64,000 nucleotides of DNA from Symbiodinium sp. CCMP2592 (lineage: Eukaryota; Sar; Dinophyceae; Suessiales; Symbiodiniaceae). Position 1 is the first letter of the stretch. Every line of letters begins with the position of its first letter. The stretch covers positions 103,501 to 167,500 of the forward strand of contig CAJNDT010006014.1 in NCBI GenBank assembly GCA_905221615.1. The letters run 5' to 3'. Positions 21,056-33,286 of this stretch are shown here, piece after piece. The translations under genes were made by a program, and so were the position numbers. The notes beneath the pieces were generated by a model. The model worked only from the letters and a program-made list of their open reading frames with translations, was not told the origin of the DNA and did no database searches.

Positions 21056-23969
21056 TTAGATTCTTGCGCGGGCAACTCTGGCCTGGCGGTGCACGATCGA
21101 AAGAATCTGCTGCTTGACGGATTCTTGTCGGGGTGATTCAACGAGCGGGCCCGTCTCAGTTTCCTGGTCTTCCATGCCCCTGCCAATCTCTGTTTGTGTG
21201 ATTGTGCGGGTTATGCGGGTTTGCTTATGGAGTGTTGGGGAAGGCAGTGAGCGGGCATACTGAGATGCACTTCTTGGTTGCCTTGCTCGGTAGCTGTCCT
21301 TTCTGTACTCTCTTGTCCCCGGAGGCCCGTAGATGGCTCGAGACGACGGACTTGGGTTGTGAAGAGAACAAAGCATCAGCTCCCAAGAAAGCCCTCGATG
21401 TAATTAATGTAAGCAGGCTGCTGCATGGCGGCCATGGTCTTCGTACTCGGCGAGGAAAAGCCGCGTGACAACCTCGAAGTTCTTCTACATTGGCTATGTG
21501 TATGCCCTTATCCATCTGTCCTTTCTCTCTGTCTGTCTCTCTCTCTTTCTTTCGTCAGGCATGAGGGGCAAGCCCCTTGGCGCTGTTGGCGGGGCTCTCT
21601 CTCTCTTCTGTTACACAGTCTGAGGGGCGACTCCATGGGCTGGGTACATGGACGGGTGGGAGGTTTGGTCATCAAACGGTCGGGGTGTGGCTCCTACAGT
21701 CACTAGCAGCGTTTCCGCAAACATGTCAAGACAACTGCAACGACAAAAATGACAGCCGCAGCAACAAGCACCACCAACATACCAAGACCCAGAACCCACA
21801 ACTTAAATAGGATTTGTCGCAATCGTGAACATGCACTGCCGGCTCTCATTGTCTGGCTTTTGCCTTTCTATTTTGTATGTACTGGGGGCAGGTGTCAGTC
21901 TGCAGTTGTGGCATGGTGCTAGTTGCAGTACATGCCCGTGATAGCAGCACTGCAGTTGATCTGTAGTTACTTCTACTTCTGCAGTGAACGACGGCCAAAA
22001 TTGAGAAGACTCGATGCTTGGTGCTGCTGTGCAGCACCCCGCGTGGGTAGCGAGTAGCTGTGCGGCTCGTAGATTGGCACCTTGTTACTCTTGGGGGAGG
22101 TGGGGAGTTGAGTGTAGGGGGCGGCGGGGGCTTCGCATGAAAAGCAGAACTTAAATTAACTGCAAACAGAAGCTCTGATTTAAGATCCTTCTAGGCGTCT
22201 GTCTGGCTTGAGGACTGTGGCTTAGGGGTTGCTTCAATGTTTTTCGGGGTTGATAGAGTCCAGATCCTACTGTTTCGGGTCTATAGTACTGTAAGGCCTC
22301 CAACACGGCCCAACCCATTTCCAGAATCAGTCGCCTCAAGCAAACTAATTTCACCAGTCCAACCATGTCCAACCCGTACACGAACCCGAGCATTGTAGTC
22401 CTCGCCCACCCACGCAACCACAAACGAGGCTCCTAGGCCTGTTAAGTTATTTGCGCTCATCCATCACCGTCAACCGTCACAGAACCACACAGTGCCGCAA
22501 TGCCACTCGGATCAGCGGGGAGTAGAAGTGCTCAATAGTGGATGGTTCAGATCCCACCTGTGCAAGAACTTCATCGGCTTTGGATGCTTTGGTGAAGGAC
22601 GAACCTACAGTAGCCTACGCCAAGTTCTCTTTCAGTAATAACCAAAGCAAAACCGTCTGATTGCTTCCCCAAACCCAAAGAAAGAAGTATAGCAATCGCA
22701 ATAATACTAATATTAATTGTAGTAGCAATAGTAATAACGCAATAGCAATGATAATGGCAACAAAACATCGCCAACTGTCAAAGAACGAACCTCAACAAAG
22801 GACTGCGTGCGTTTGGCGTGTGGTTTGACTCTTGCGTTTCCACACCGGCGATCAGAACAAACGGACTCGGCCTCCCACTCTCGAGGCAAATATCCAAGCT
22901 CCACCTCCTTGCGAAACAACTCGCGGGCAACTGTGCATTTTACACGGCGTCCTCGGCCTTCAACACCTGCAAGCCCGAAGCCCGAAAGGCCCGAAAGGGC
23001 CGAAGGCCCGAAACATCGAACTTGAACCTTAAAATGAGCCTAGACCCGAAACCACAACTTCAGGAAGAAAAACCTTGAGTCCCCATCTGCTCTGCGCTGC
23101 TTTTCTCGCAAGAGTCCTGGATCATGTCTGTTTCGCCCATGATGTGATTTGGCTGCAAGAAAGCAGCTTTCAGAGAAATCTCGTTCCAAGCGGCGTTCCA
23201 CTCCTGGAGACGACGCAGCCCCGGCCCCGCACATGGTAAACCCTACAGTATGGCTTCCTTGAGCTGCTGTTGTACATGAACTTCCTTGACGGGGAGCACC
23301 GAACGGAAGCAGAGCAGGCCAGAATGCAAGGTCTCACAAAAAGACTCCCCATGACTCCCCAAAACAGTCGAGGCCATGCATTCCCGCCTGTTTCACGCCT
23401 ATTCTGTGCGTCTGAAACTCCAAGCAAGAATCGGACCTGAGGCCAAGACAGGTCGGATGATGGAGATGGAGCACGTGGGAGCGCTGCGGGAATATGACGC
23501 GCAGCATACATGCCATATGCGCCGCGTGCGATACATGGCGAACTTGTGATGATGCCCCCCAAAGCACAGCAACAATGACATACTTGCAGCGATTGGACTG
23601 GTTGGGCTCTTTTGTGCTCACTTCTTGAAGTCTTGATAACCGGGATGGGTGGAAATGTTTCGTGCGCGTGCTACATGTTGAAAAGCTGGGCCGCAGACCA
23701 ATTCTTGCCATGCCGGAAATCCTGGAGGCGCTGAGAAATACGGATTCAGTTCGGACAACGATATGCAACACTTGCTCGCGCAAAGACAGGGATGGCAAGT
23801 TGCCTCACCTCCCCCAAAACCCAAACGCGAACCCGCAACTCCTAAAACTCTACACCAACCCTGAACCCCAAACGGAAACCGTTTATCCTGAACCCTGGCC
23901 CTCTTCTCTCCCGGCTCCTGCGGCTCCTCGCCACCGAAATGCTGCAGTCGAGCGTCGCATTGGGCCACC
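21056..23969 (-). CDS. Multi-exon gene of unknown function (3' part)
   Basis: Not recognised. Minus-strand exons that agree in phase: 23969-23900 (VAQCDARLQHFGGEEPQEPG, EKR; GC donor), 23203-23168 (EWNAAWNEISLK; GC donor), a 21-nt microexon 22966-22946 (VLKAEDA; GT donor), 21472-21419 (VVTRLFLAEYEDHGRHAA; GC donor) and a terminal exon 21179-21056 (GMEDQETETGPLVESPRQES then VKQQILSIVHRQARVARARI, stop TAA). All acceptors are AG before G. Joined, the middle reads EISLKVLKAEDAVVTRLFLA, smooth helical text. The last exon begins in phase 2, so at least one small exon between 21418 and 21180 is still missing, as is the 5' end. The C-terminal part looks like a charged helix. No function can be given. 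Confidence 0.5.
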
Positions 23970-25369
23970 CTCGGGAAGCCACTTGCCGCTAGGGCCGACT
24001 GCAAACTTGAATCAGCTGAAAGCACGCATGCAGACTGGCATGGTTAAATGGTGAAGGCAGGTATGCATGCATGTGGAGCATATGCATCTGCGTTGAACAT
24101 GCACTCGTGCATGTGTGTGTAAGTGCCTATGACTGTGTGTATGTACCCTTGATTAGCTACTTAGCCAGCTGAAACCTAAGCAACTAGCCCAATAATGTCG
24201 TTGTTGCTTGTATATGGTGATAACCAATCGGTTGTATTCTCACCATCTTGTGGGGTGGGGTGTGGGGTCCCCCTTCCCCCTCTGGGGTGGTTGTGGGGTT
24301 TTGGGGCTTAGTGTTTAGCTTGCGCTTTTGAGTTTCGGGTTTAGGGTTTAAGGTTAAAAGGTATATGGCTTCGAGTCGACACTGGCTTCGAGAGGGTTGC
24401 TTGACTGTTTATGTTCTGCTTTAGGCTTAGAGCCTGCATTTAGGCGTGCACGGTTTCAAGTTTAAAAATACATGTTAAGGTCAACAAAAAGAACGCGCTA
24501 CGTGATAGGGTTTATGGCTGGCCCGCCCAGCAGCACCCCACCCTCCAGCTGGAGGGGGGGGGGGGGGAATGCCAGACGCCTGACCATATATATACATATA
24601 TATATGTGTTATAGAAACATATATATATATATATTCATACTCATATGCGTGTCTTGTTTTTTTGATTATCCGGTTCTGGAATGTAGGACCCATTAGAAGC
24701 CCATTTTACGTGTAAATAACGTGTAAAAGTTTTACGATATAAGTGCCTCCATCTTAGACTCAATTATTGTACATTTTCTCATGGACAGGTGATCCTCTTG
24801 TAGCAGCACGAACACAGCACCACAAGACAGTTTATTTTGCAAATCCGAGTCGAGTTTGTAGACCAAAGACACATTATTGAAACGAATATTCCGTGTACGG
24901 CACAGTCGCCCCGACCCTGCGGGGCGCGGCATAAGAAGGAAGTCACTCGAGGCGGCGTTACGCCAGTCCAAAAAACAATCAAGCCCCAAGAGCATGAAGT
25001 GTTTTCTGAGTGTTTCTCGTCTCCACTTAGGCTTAGAAAGCCGTTGGTGCTGCGCACGGTCGGATCAACATGGCTTTCTCCATATAGACAATCGATTTCG
25101 CAAGCATCCGTGCGCGAGACACCCCCCGGCAGGAGGGGGCCTAGGACCCGGGCTGTCAGCCTGAAGGGATGCGCCCAAGTAAAGCTGCAGTCCAAATCTA
25201 CTTCAGAATGTGCATGATCCATCACGGATTGCTATGTCAGTCTCGTTTTACTGCCTGTTCATAAGTGAAATTCGTATATGATCACACCTGTTATGTCGAA
25301 CACGATTCTATGCTACATGCTATATAATGAAAGAACCGGCCAGCAATGGGTACGGTTCTGTGTGTGTTT

Positions 25370-25427
25370 ATACATACATACATACATACATACATACTTT
25401 AAATACATACATACATATATGTATACT
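25370..25427. repeat. (CATA)n microsatellite
   Basis: Two CATA/ATAC runs separated by CTTTAAATA, ending in ATATATGTATAC. Simple sequence; a similar run lies at 44518-44586. Confidence 0.85.
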
Positions 25428-25796
25428 ATGACATACACACATACAGATTCCTAGATCTAGACATGTACACGTGTGACGTTTGGAGAAAATGTGTTAAAAC
25501 CTGTGTGTTTGTGTGTGTGTGTTTGGATATTCACACACATTCGCTTATTCACTCATTCATTCATTTGCTTCTTTTCTTACTTGCTTACATCTTTATGGAA
25601 AAAACAAGATGTGGCTATACGCAAAAATAAACAGACAAAGCAGCCTACCTGACTAACTGCCTTTCCATCTAACGACCGACCATCAGCGACCTGTACACCG
25701 ACAGGCTCCTACCAACCTGCGCACGTGCACCATAAAAGAATCAAACGAAAAAAACATGCATGCACGCAGGGTCCGTGAGCCTATTGTCTATCTGAT

Positions 25797-26097
25797 TATT
25801 GTTGTTGTTGCTGCTGCCGCTGTTTTGTTTTTGTGTTTTTTGTTATTGTCGTCGTCTTTGTGTTGGTGTTGTTGCTGCTGCTGTTTGAGCGTTTGAGTGT
25901 TTGATTGTTGTGGTTATTGCCATTGCTGTTATATGCTGTTATTACTGTCCTTGTGGTTCTTGTGGTTGTGGTTGTTGTTGTTGTGGTGGTGGTGGTGGCG
26001 GTGGCGGTGGTGTTTGTCGTTGCTGCTGCTGCTGCTTTTGCTGGCGCTTGTTCTGGTGCTGGTGCTGTTGCTGTCGTTTGTTGTTGCTGTCGCTTAT
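25797..26097. repeat. Compound TTG/CTG/GGT microsatellite
   Basis: About 300 bp of TTG, GTT, GGT and CTG runs, resembling the tract at 263-690. It produces false poly-Val/Leu/Gly frames on plus and poly-Gln/Thr frames on minus. Confidence 0.85.
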
Positions 26098-29000
26098 TCA
26101 TTGTCGCGAAGAACTACCCATGGACTTTGGCAAAGGTTAAGTTGCTCTGGGAACAATTGGACAACCCTTGTCCCTTTGTGAAGATTTTGTCACTGGAATA
26201 GTGCATCAGGTTTGTTGACTTGTCCTTGCTGCTAGTTTTATCTCTTGTGAACGTCAACAGGGTCGACTTTCTATTGTGCTTTCAGACTTCATGTCGCATG
26301 CCGCCGGGGTCCGCACTCCATCTTGTATGACAGAGAACCTGAGAAAGGAAACTCCAACAAAGATCAAAAAGGAGCCAACCCCACGGACGGCAACACATCT
26401 TTGCTACATAGATAAGGACTTTCGATGACATGAGATCCGGACATTCGTAGGAATTCCAAATGACGCCAGCCTGGCATATTTGTCGCCATGTTTCTTGCTT
26501 AGATTGTTTAATAAAGTAGACCTGGAGAACACACAAGGAGCTTCCTTGCCTGGCGGTACCGATCTGCGGGACAGAAAAACAATCGAGGAAGTCGCACCTT
26601 GGCGGTCGGAGAGAAATTGCGTTGCTGGACACCTCTCGGCCCTCAAAGCTGCACACCCTAGAACCCTACTCTATGACCTCGCCAATGAAAACTCTAGACT
26701 CCAAGCCCTGCGCCCGTCAAACATGGAAGAGCTGTGCTAAGGCACCCGACGACTGCGATGTCTCTCATCACCCGCTGGGTGGGCGGAGCCTGAGTAGACT
26801 GTTCTCACCATGGGCAACGCACATCTCGAACCCACGGCAACTGATACTGTTATGCCGTAGGAACTGAGACGAGACAGCAATGTGAAACGCCGCCCCCATG
26901 CCATGATCTTGGCGTGTTGGGCCGGCCAGCTACTGCCGATGCCATCTCCAGTTCAATGGGCTCTTCAACATGTGTTGGGATGCCTCAAGGTTCTGGGCTG
27001 CTCCTGTGCCTGTACTGTGCAATGCTCCGGCATCCCAAGCATTTACACAAATCTATGACATGTACGCCGAAAGTCCCTGCAAGCAACCTCAACACCTGTT
27101 CCCTGTCCCTCGCAAGCTTCAAGTCTTCTTTTGCCTCCAGGGTTCAGGCCTTGTCGCATAGACATGACTGCACCCCAACTGCGCGCAAAGCCCTCCATCT
27201 GATCCATGGTTGCAGCCTACAGTACAATCTGGCTGAAAGCTGCACGCATTCTGGGGCCTTGACCAACAGCGTGTCCTCAAACCGCACTAGCCTCAGTTTG
27301 CCAAGCGATTGCTTGTTCAAACCGATGCAAGCGCTGCGCCAACTCTCGTTGCATCGAGTAGCACTCTCAGCTCCGGGCAATACGGTAACATAAATGACCA
27401 AAAGGAAGATCCTTGGAGATGGATGCTTAGGTGTGGAGCATTGGCAACACAGCCAGGATGTCCCTCGCGGATACCCCACGTTCAAAGCCGTAGGGTGCAT
27501 CCAAGAGTCGCAACGGCAAGCGGAACAAGTTGCTTGAAGTCTTGCATCTTCTGAATTCGAGCGGCTTCGCTCCATAAGTTGTGCACACTCGTGCTGCTAA
27601 CGATGCGCGTCGTGGTGCTTCGGACTCAACCTCACTCGACTGCGTAGCTGACATGGTGACAAGATGCATATGGCTCTGATATGCCGATCGTCGAGGTCTT
27701 GGATTCTCAAGCGGGTCAGACTATGTCAGTAACCCAAGGTTCATTGCTTAAGTGAGACAGTTCGCCTGATGATTGGCGCCAATGTTCTGTGGCTCTCACA
27801 TCACAAATCATGGTGCTATGGACAAGCTGGAATAAACAGCTGCGCCACTGAGATCGGTACCAAGTGACAACCAAGACAGTCACAATGCTTTTAAATCGTC
27901 GTGTCAGTGTTGTTTCTTTATTTCTTTCTGCCGTCTTGCCCGCGGACCAAAAAAAAACACCAGCCAAAACCTACAGGAGATGACGTTCCAAAATCAAATC
28001 TTTGCTAGGAGGGACACGGACAAAAATCGTCGTGTGAAGACCGTGGCATGCCAAACCGACAATGCCCCCGAAAGCTTGACGACCTGCCTGTTTGGGCAGC
28101 CCAAGGGCCGATAATCCCATACATCATTGCAGGAATCCGAAAATTCCCAGCCGACGAATCGCGAGAGATTTGTTGCCTTGCCGACTTGCAGGGCAGATGC
28201 TCGGATGATGTAACTGAAGATGTGCCTGGCCAGGGCTGCTTCGGGCAAACCGACTTACAAACATACAGAGGGAAGGGTTTCATGAGCATAAGAAAGAAGT
28301 CTATTGATATGTCCTGCTTGCTTGCTCTTGAATCGCCGCTCTTTCTAGGGATCCCTAATTTTGACTGCGTGCAGTGGGGCGAAAACAAGTCCTGGGGCAC
28401 TGGCAGATCCAATCAGCGTTGGTCGCAAAGGCGACGTCGGCAACAAACCAGTAAGTTGGTTTTGCGGCTTGCGGTCATGCACATGGGTCTGGGTGCATCG
28501 ATGTTGCCGAAAACGAGAAAGCCAAAATGATCTGAGGACACATCTTAACGTGTTTCCCAAGATGTGATTTGGCTGCTTGCAGCTTCGTGGGTGGGCCTTT
28601 TGGTGCAAGTCAGCAGTGTTTGGATATGAGTGTGCCATCAGCGTCGTCACTGGCGTGAACTTGCAGGTCTGTCCCTGATGCATCTTGGTGCTAGTTTTAT
28701 GCCGCGACCAGCGGACCCTGAATTCGCAAAGACTCTTAGCTCGAAGTTCCAAGCTCATTTGAACTGCTACATGTCGCCACGCCAATCAATCCCGAGCCCA
28801 CGTGTAGCTGCACGTCCAACTTCAAGAACTTCAGATTGTGTTCGGCGTCGGCTGCGCGATTGCGCATGGATAAACAGTGCACGAAAAACCCAGGCCATGT
28901 GTGGTGTGATGCGGAGTGTACGGTGAACGTAACACAACTTGCCGTTGAAGGTTTACGCTTTCTTTCTGAAACTTCGCAAGGGTCTTACAGCTTCGATGGT

Positions 29001-29460
29001 ACATTCATTGTCTCGTTCAGTTGCCAACCACAATGCAACATTTTTATCTGCAACCGTCCGTGTTGATACTGGGCTCAACAGAACGACTATGCGGCCGCTA
29101 GGAAGGGTTATCTGCAACATCCATCGAAATCAGAAATTAAATCGCTAGTGGACGCAACCGTTTCAAACGACCTGTGCGTCAAGGCTCTGACAGCCATGTC
29201 CTTCATATGTCCTTCCAGAGCCTCGAACTTTTCCAGCAACGTCCACAAGAATAGTCATGCACTGGAACCACGGCTGATCCACGCCAAAAGTCTCCGTGCC
29301 AAGACACAACGTTGGAAGTAAATTAAATGAACAGTGCAGCCAAGCCCCATGAAATTCAAAGCTTATGGTCTATCCATCGCCAACACAAGACTCTTAGTGG
29401 AAGATCGAGCACACGCACACAAGCTACGAGTCGGAGCACGCAGAAGCGCCACGGCGTAGC

Positions 29461-29526
29461 CTTGTTCTTGGGCGCCCGCTCCAACTTCGTGGCGATGAAC
29501 TCCTTCGCGGCCTCCATGACGTTGTC
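29461..29526 (-). CDS. Isolated internal exon of an unknown gene
   Basis: A 22-codon GC-rich exon (DNVMEAAKEFIATKLERAPK, NK) bounded by acceptor GTAGAG before GAC and donor GC (AACAAG before GCTACG). The coding frame is also open upstream of the acceptor (RTDAAEVQGLPRGGVE), so the exon could be longer. It lies just downstream of the terminal exon at 30130, so it probably begins a different gene. The composition matches confirmed exons here; family unknown. Confidence 0.4.
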
Positions 29527-30129
29527 CTCTACTCCACCTCGAGGAAGGCCCTGCACTTCTGCGGCATCGGTCCGAACCAAGATCAACACGACGGTCGGGA
29601 TGCAAAGTGAAAGGAAAATACTGTGAAGCCGAAATGTTCATAGTGATACTACAAGTTGCGGAATCACAAATACAAGTAAACCGCGCGCGTTCTCCACGCC
29701 ACTGTACCTTCTGCCAAAACGTGATGGGCCTCAGATACATTAACTTTCATTAACCTTTATCACTGCCAACTTGCAGTGGTTTTCATGTGACTGAACCCAT
29801 GTTGAGCAAGCTTGGAGCATTTTCCAACTGCATGTGCATACTTTGCATATTTTCCATGATGTGACGGCCAAAAGCATTTACCCATGCCCATGCCAAGACC
29901 TCTCGTAATCTGTTTTTGGTTGACAGACGCAGCCAATGGCAGCCCCAAGTCCCACAACTGCTGCCAAACTTTCATGGAAGCGAAAGAGTTTGAACCGTTC
30001 TGAACCTGAAGTCGCAGGACAACTCCTAACACTGAAGCCGACATCAGCATGCCTCAGTACATGCGCCAGAACGCCCAGGATAACGCACTCGCCGATAGCT
30101 CTAAATCACAATAAGCCTTGGGCCAAGAA

Positions 30130-32773
30130 TTAATGTGCGGTGGCGGCCGGCGAGCCGGAGCTAGCGAATGCCAGGTCCTTTACCACAGGAGTCTGTTTTT
30201 CCTCTTCGTACTGACGTAGCTGCGACGTTGCCAGGGAAACCACCCACTTACAGTAGAGCTTCAAGCAAAGGAGTGTACGCGTCTGTTTCGTTTCTGTTTT
30301 GCGGATGCGTGGCCGCAGGACGCACATGCCCATGCCGAGTTACAGTTCACGATGCTTCTGGCCTCCAGAACATTAAACGGACGGATGGGCGCAGGCTGAA
30401 AGCTCCCATGCCAGCTGCTGTTTTGTAAGCTACAGAAGGTAAGCTACTGCCCGCTGACAAAAACACTGCTAATTTCAGTTTTCATCTACGACGCCCAGCA
30501 TGCGTCTCCGCGTTTTGCGAACATTGACACGCGGAAGGTAACACTCATACTGCCGGATGGTTATGACATGTGAGGAACCAACATACTCTTGCACATGCTC
30601 GCAAATGGATGCTTCCTTCCGTGGCCCGAAACAAAGTGGATCTCTCACAATCACATCCGTGCACCTGCCACGACACATGACGGGATTCTACGACTCGCGC
30701 CCGCGGCACTTAGAAACTGCTCATGCTGATGGAGACGCCTCTGACAAAACAGGCCGCTCCCGGCACCCTGAACACCTCAGGAGTACCTCAGGCCCTAACC
30801 GCCCCCAAACCCTGTTCTGATTATTCAAACCCTTAAATTACTCTGGACGTCAAACTGCCGGAGGCCGAGCCCAAACTGGGCTCTTGTTAAGGAATGTAGA
30901 TTAAGTTACCATCATCGGGATCTATAGCAAATAAAGTAATTTCCTTATTATGGTAACTGGCGATTCGGCTGCGGTGGTTACGGGATTATGTCGTTTGGGT
31001 TCTACAGTTATAGCCGTTATAGCAACGAACGGATAAAATAGTATTGGGCCCTTATGGTACGGAGTTCCCGTACATGCAAGTGGCGCTTGACTCCCAGATG
31101 CTAAACGCAATGATCATGTAGATTTTTGCGGGGACTCATGACGAGGAACGAAAGATACTAAAATCCTACAGCCTTCTGAATGTTTGGTGCCCTTTTCAAG
31201 AACGTCTAGGTCTACCTACCCATGTTTACTGTCCCCATTTCGAAGACGGCTGCATGACTTCTGCCACTGCAAACGGTGTTGCTGTTGCTTCTTTGTCGGG
31301 CCAGTTGCAAACAGGCTTGCCAATTACTGATGAACACTGAACCGTACTCCTGCACCTTCTAAGATTGCGACTGCTTGGAAAAAAGAAGGGGCTTCTCAAG
31401 CCTAGAGCTTAGCTTCGCGTGCGGGTGCGCGTGCGGGTGGGTGGGTGTGGGTGTGGGTGTGGGCGTGGGCGTGGGCGTGGGCGTGGGCGTGGGCGTGGGC
31501 GTGGGCGTGGGTGTGTGGGTGTGGGTGTGGGCGGGTGGGCCCTTCCTCGTCCTGATCTCCGAAATCCCGCAGGAACCAGGGTTTAAGCATGCGGCGCGGA
31601 TTTCTGTGCCTTGTTGTGTCACTGTACACGAGGCTTTGACTGACTGACTGTTGTTGTTTCGTTTTGTGGGTGGGCGGGGGGTGGGGTAGAGGGGTGATGG
31701 CATTCTGTGTTTCCAAATTGAAATACATTAATAAGAGCTGGGCGCCCCTTCAGAACCCGGCCCTGAAATTCAGAACCTCGCTAAGTCAGCCGGTCGCCCC
31801 AACGGGCGCAGCAGCAGAGACTTCAGAAGATTCTCCCAAAAGACATCAAAACGGGTCATTGGGTCGGAAAAACACCCTCTCGTGGCATAATTATGCTGTA
31901 CTCTCCCGCTGACTATCCAACTAAACCCTAAGCACCCCTAAGCCCTGACCTTGAACCCATAAAACCCTAACATGGTACCTCGGCATGCGCATCGTCTCGG
32001 TGCTTTGGCGGCTGCCACCTTGCAGATGGGCACATGATCGGCACGACGTTCGGATGGGGGAGCCAATTTCATGCGGCCAAGCAGCTGCACCGAGCCCGTT
32101 GGTACATGCCAGTAGTACCATTCCCTGGGCTGCTGTTTGGGTTCGGAGTTCAAGGAGAGAGGAGGGTAGATCGAATCAAGGAGCAATGGCTATGATGGGC
32201 TTCCCATCAGTCCCCAAACACTTCCCGTTTAGGCCAGGCCCCTGAGGCAATACAGTTTAAGGACAGGGCAAAGATGCACATTGCTGTTCAAAGATGCATC
32301 GGCACTGGGCTGCCAGGGCTTCACGCCGCGCTGTTCGTGCTTCCGCGCACGCATCCTCTGTCTGATCATGGGCTTAGGAATGCCACTCCCCCTCCTCCCC
32401 CTCGCAGAAAAGTCCTGCCACCCGAAACCTGCATTGCCAGGAATCTTACCCGAAACTGCCCTGGAGGGGATAAGAACGTCATTCATATTGCGTCCATGCC
32501 CAAAACACCGGTGTTTACAGCGTTTTCACTTCTTTGCACAACATTGCGCAAGGATGTGGAACAAGACACGCTGTCACAAACGTCCATACCCTTGGCAGCC
32601 ATGCCCAAAACTGGTATTTACAGCGTTTTGGTCTGTATATGCTGGCGATAACATTCGCGCAATAGCACAGGAACTCCAGCAATGCCTTCAAACATGCGAG
32701 CAAGAATGTTCTGCTCTGCGATTTAGCCGGCTGACAGCTACCTTATGGCGGCTGGCGGCAGCACCTCGGTGAC
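30130..32773 (-). CDS. Multi-exon gene of unknown function
   Basis: Not recognised. Firm exons: 32773-32742 (VTEVLPPAAI plus two bases; GT donor), 32355-32311 (MRARKHEQRGVKPW; GC donor), 32124-32019 (EWYYWHVPTGSVQLLGRMKL then APPSERRADHVPICK; donor GTGGCA). Phases 2, 2 and 0 agree, and the join reads GVKPWQEWYYWHVPTG. The second intron has the octamer CAGCCCAG at both ends, so its exact boundaries are ambiguous. A likely terminal exon is 30201-30130 (EKQTPVVKDLAFASSGSPAA, TAH, stop TAA). One or more exons between 32018 and 30202 are unresolved; 30680-30480 (ICEHVQEYVGSSHVITIRQY) is a possible one. The EWYYWHVPTGSVQ block faintly recalls GYF- or WW-like aromatic motifs, but I would not assign it. 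Confidence 0.45.
31419..31538. repeat. GTGGGC/GTGGGT minisatellite
   Basis: About 20 hexamer units, mainly GTGGGC in the middle and GTGGGT at the edges. Strongly G-rich on the plus strand. It lies in an unresolved intron of the gene at 30.1-32.8 kb. Confidence 0.85.
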
Positions 32774-33286
32774 CTTGAATACCTCCTACTAATCTTATCT
32801 TACATTGGTTCTGGACTTAAGGCTCACTGATTCAAAAAAGGCCGCTCCTGGCGCCCTGAACACCTCAGGCCCAAACCGTGGACGGGAAAAGCTTCCGTCA
32901 AGGGGCGCATGCAGTTGCGAAGACTTGGTGGCCACACAAGTAAAATGCGGGTTTGGGGTATGCCATTAGAAGACAGCCGACTAGTCGGCTTGCAAACCTT
33001 GTGCTACGGGTATCGATCACTCACGAAAAACCGGACATGACGGACTGCATCATAGCAAGGAACCCGTTTATGGACGACCATGGCATGGACCCCTTGGAAG
33101 ACCATTGAACAGCCCCCCACTTCTGCAAGGCTTCATTTTTGGACCGTGCTGGGGGCACAAGCTCAAGACCTACAGAGTCCCAACAACTCTAAGACCCCAC
33201 CTACTACGGCCAGCCCTTCATCTTCACATCTTTTGGCCCGAACCATCTTGAAATCGAAACGTAAGGATTCGGATCCTGCAAAAAGC

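Larger units (their letters stand above)
23970..29460. other. Long spacer with microsatellites, no supported gene
   Basis: About 5.5 kb. Contains a G-run (24553-24567), ATATAC-rich text near 24590-24640, a CATA tract (25370-25427) and a TTG/CTG/GGT tract (25797-26097). Long open frames occur on both strands (for example plus 28048-28530), but they have neither splice-bounded GC-rich exons nor a family motif and look like chance frames. The first exons of the gene at 21-24 kb could lie at its left end. Confidence 0.4.

Noticed and set aside
28048-28530. 160-codon open frame on the plus strand
   Set aside because: No recognisable motif, AT-rich codons unlike the confirmed genes, and on the opposite strand to the array. 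Frames of this size occur by chance at about 50 percent GC.
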